Assembly: GCA_003219395.1 (NCBI GenBank)
Contig: QHOR01000146.1
Coordinates: forward strand, 4,620 to 10,671
DNA length: 6,052 bases
Direction: 5' to 3'
Source: Verrucomicrobiota bacterium
Lineage (GTDB): Bacteria > Verrucomicrobiota > Verrucomicrobiia > Chthoniobacterales > UBA10450
This document shows positions 5,309-6,052 of this stretch, piece by piece (within the stretch, counting starts at the first letter, position 1; the number at the start of each line of letters is the position of its first letter). Position numbers and translations under genes: made by a program. The notes under the pieces are model-generated. The model saw only the letters and a program-made list of their open reading frames with translations. It did not search any database and was not told the DNA's origin.

Positions 5309-6052
5309 TCATCTGATTCCCAGCGAGTGGAGCGTAGCAGCGTCCACTCTGCCCGTAACGCTTAGATCTTGGTCCTCCTGGTAACGCGCAATAGCGGCCT
5401 CTGTTTGATAGCCAAGGGTTCCATCAATCGCGCCGTTATAATAACCAAGTTTCGCAAGCTCCGCCTGAGCCGCACTCACGGTTGCGTTGCCCGTCGACTG
5501 ACTCGAATCGGAATAATCGGACGGGTCATCGTCGCTGTATGGCGAGTAGTTATAGTAGTCGTAAGGATTACCATAATAGGAGTTGTAAGGGTAATTGCCG
5601 TAGTCATAGTCGTAGTCAGGATAGTAATTCCACGGGTAATATCCGGGATCTAATCCCCACCAGAAGCCATCGACAAAGACAAACACGCGGTTGTGATGGA
5701 AGTGGGCGTGATGCCTGTCCCAATCGCGATGCCAATTGTTGCCGTCATGTCGCTCGGATGCGTGGTTCTTCACGAACGACTGACGGTTCGCTGTCGTCGG
5801 AGTTCGTGGATTTGAAACCCGATTGCGTTCTGTAGTTGAACGAACACGACTTGATTGAGGACGTGCCGCGGGAGCGGTTGAGCCAACGCGAGTTGCTTGG
5901 CGATTTGTCGGAGTGGCAATTGAGCCAACGCGAGTTGGTTGACGATTTGCCGCAGGCGCTCTGCCAGCATATTGGTTCGTGTACCGACCGGCTGAGCCAG
6001 TGAATGCATGCGGCCGCACGCTGGTTATGCGATTGCCACCCCCATAGTAGAA
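5309..6052 (-). CDS. Exported repeat-bearing protein with C-terminal peptidoglycan-binding domain, 5'-truncated
   Basis: The frame is open from the right edge to a TGA at 5309-5311, giving 247 visible residues. The first ones read FYYGGGNRITSVRPHAF, so the start and probably a signal peptide lie outside the window; the GTG at 6019 is unlikely to be the true start. The visible domains in order are as follows. Three 14-residue repeats (about 36-77, consensus NRQ-TRVGS) are followed by a basic linker. A His/Trp/Asp-rich patch (about 97-120, including HRDWDRHHAHFHH) leads into VFVFVDGFWWGLDPGYYP. Next is a Tyr/Asp/Asn/Pro-rich low-complexity stretch with 17 Tyr in 43 residues (about 138-180). The end is a PG_binding_1 domain (about 192-247; LAKLGYYNGAIDGTLGYQTEAAI and VTGRVDAATLHSLGI). 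The last domain binds cell-wall peptidoglycan in known proteins. The rest suggests a periplasmic or surface-anchored protein with no visible catalytic domain. Confidence 0.82.
   Translation of the reverse strand, partial: FYYGGGNRITSVRPHAFTGSAGRYTNQYAGRAPAANRQPTRVGSIATPTNRQATRVGSTAPAARPQSSRVRSTTERNRVSNPRTPTTANRQSFVKNHASERHDGNNWHRDWDRHHAHFHHNRVFVFVDGFWWGLDPGYYPWNYYPDYDYDYGNYPYNSYYGNPYDYYNYSPYSDDDPSDYSDSSQSTGNATVSAAQAELAKLGYYNGAIDGTLGYQTEAAIARYQEDQDLSVTGRVDAATLHSLGIR
5822..5947 (-). repeat. Three 42-bp tandem repeats inside the peptidoglycan-binding protein gene
   Basis: The units encode NRQPTRVGSIATPT, NRQATRVGSTAPAA and RPQSSRVRSTTERN. At DNA level 5878-5910 and 5920-5952 are 30/33 identical at exactly 42-bp spacing. 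The matching segment of the third unit (5836-5868) is about 23/33 identical to 5878-5910. The period is a multiple of three, so copy-number change would keep the frame. Confidence 0.75.

Noticed and set aside
5369..5653. Val/Ile-rich apparent membrane protein on the + strand
   Set aside because: The hydrophobic look arises from reading the Tyr/Asp-rich repeats of the - strand gene in antisense (GTA/ATA/GTC codons); it is not a real membrane protein.
1..6052. CRISPR array, tRNA/rRNA, insertion sequence, toxin-antitoxin or phage defence system
   Set aside because: I scanned both strands and saw no regular repeat-spacer pattern, RNA gene signature, transposase motif or defence gene.

Overview
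The window is an ordinary stretch of bacterial chromosome with mid-range GC by eye, short intergenic gaps and mostly weak Shine-Dalgarno sequences. The gene set is a creatininase-family hydrolase, a PEP mutase/isocitrate lyase-like enzyme, DoxX, OsmC, a YjlB-like cupin, and an exported Tyr/His-rich peptidoglycan-binding protein. This mix resembles soil Verrucomicrobiota (Chthoniobacterales or Udaeobacter-like) or Acidobacteriota. That placement is impression-based inference; there is no rRNA or marker gene here to settle it.

Layout, left to right. A cobalamin/iron-siderophore type substrate-binding protein on the + strand enters from the left edge and ends at 724. Facing it on the - strand is a small FUSC-family membrane protein gene (1310 to 788) whose reading frame is broken at a five-base homopolymer at 996-1000. 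Upstream of that lies a two-helix small membrane protein of unknown function (1701 to 1441). A 94-bp divergent gap separates it from a + strand creatininase-family amidohydrolase (1796-2497). The convergent gap 2498-2721 holds several inverted repeats and a short 9-bp direct repeat but no gene.

From 5142 down to 2722 everything is on the - strand. A stand-alone YjlB-like cupin (5142 to 4618) is followed by a compact cluster of three hairpins (4543-4616). Then comes a likely operon of PEP mutase-like enzyme (4479 to 3643), DoxX membrane protein (3571 to 3191) and OsmC-like peroxidase/thiol protein (3183 to 2722). DoxX and OsmC are 7 nt apart and suggest a small redox or thiol-stress module; the link of the PEP mutase-like enzyme to it is only positional. 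At the right edge a secreted protein gene (6052 to 5309) runs out of the window. It has 14-residue tandem repeats, a His-rich segment, a Tyr-rich segment and a C-terminal PG_binding_1 domain.

I found no mobile element, CRISPR array, tRNA, rRNA or recognisable defence system. The points most worth a second look are the FUSC frameshift, the hairpin cluster at 4543-4616, and the modular repeat-bearing surface protein. No convincing new biological system is visible.
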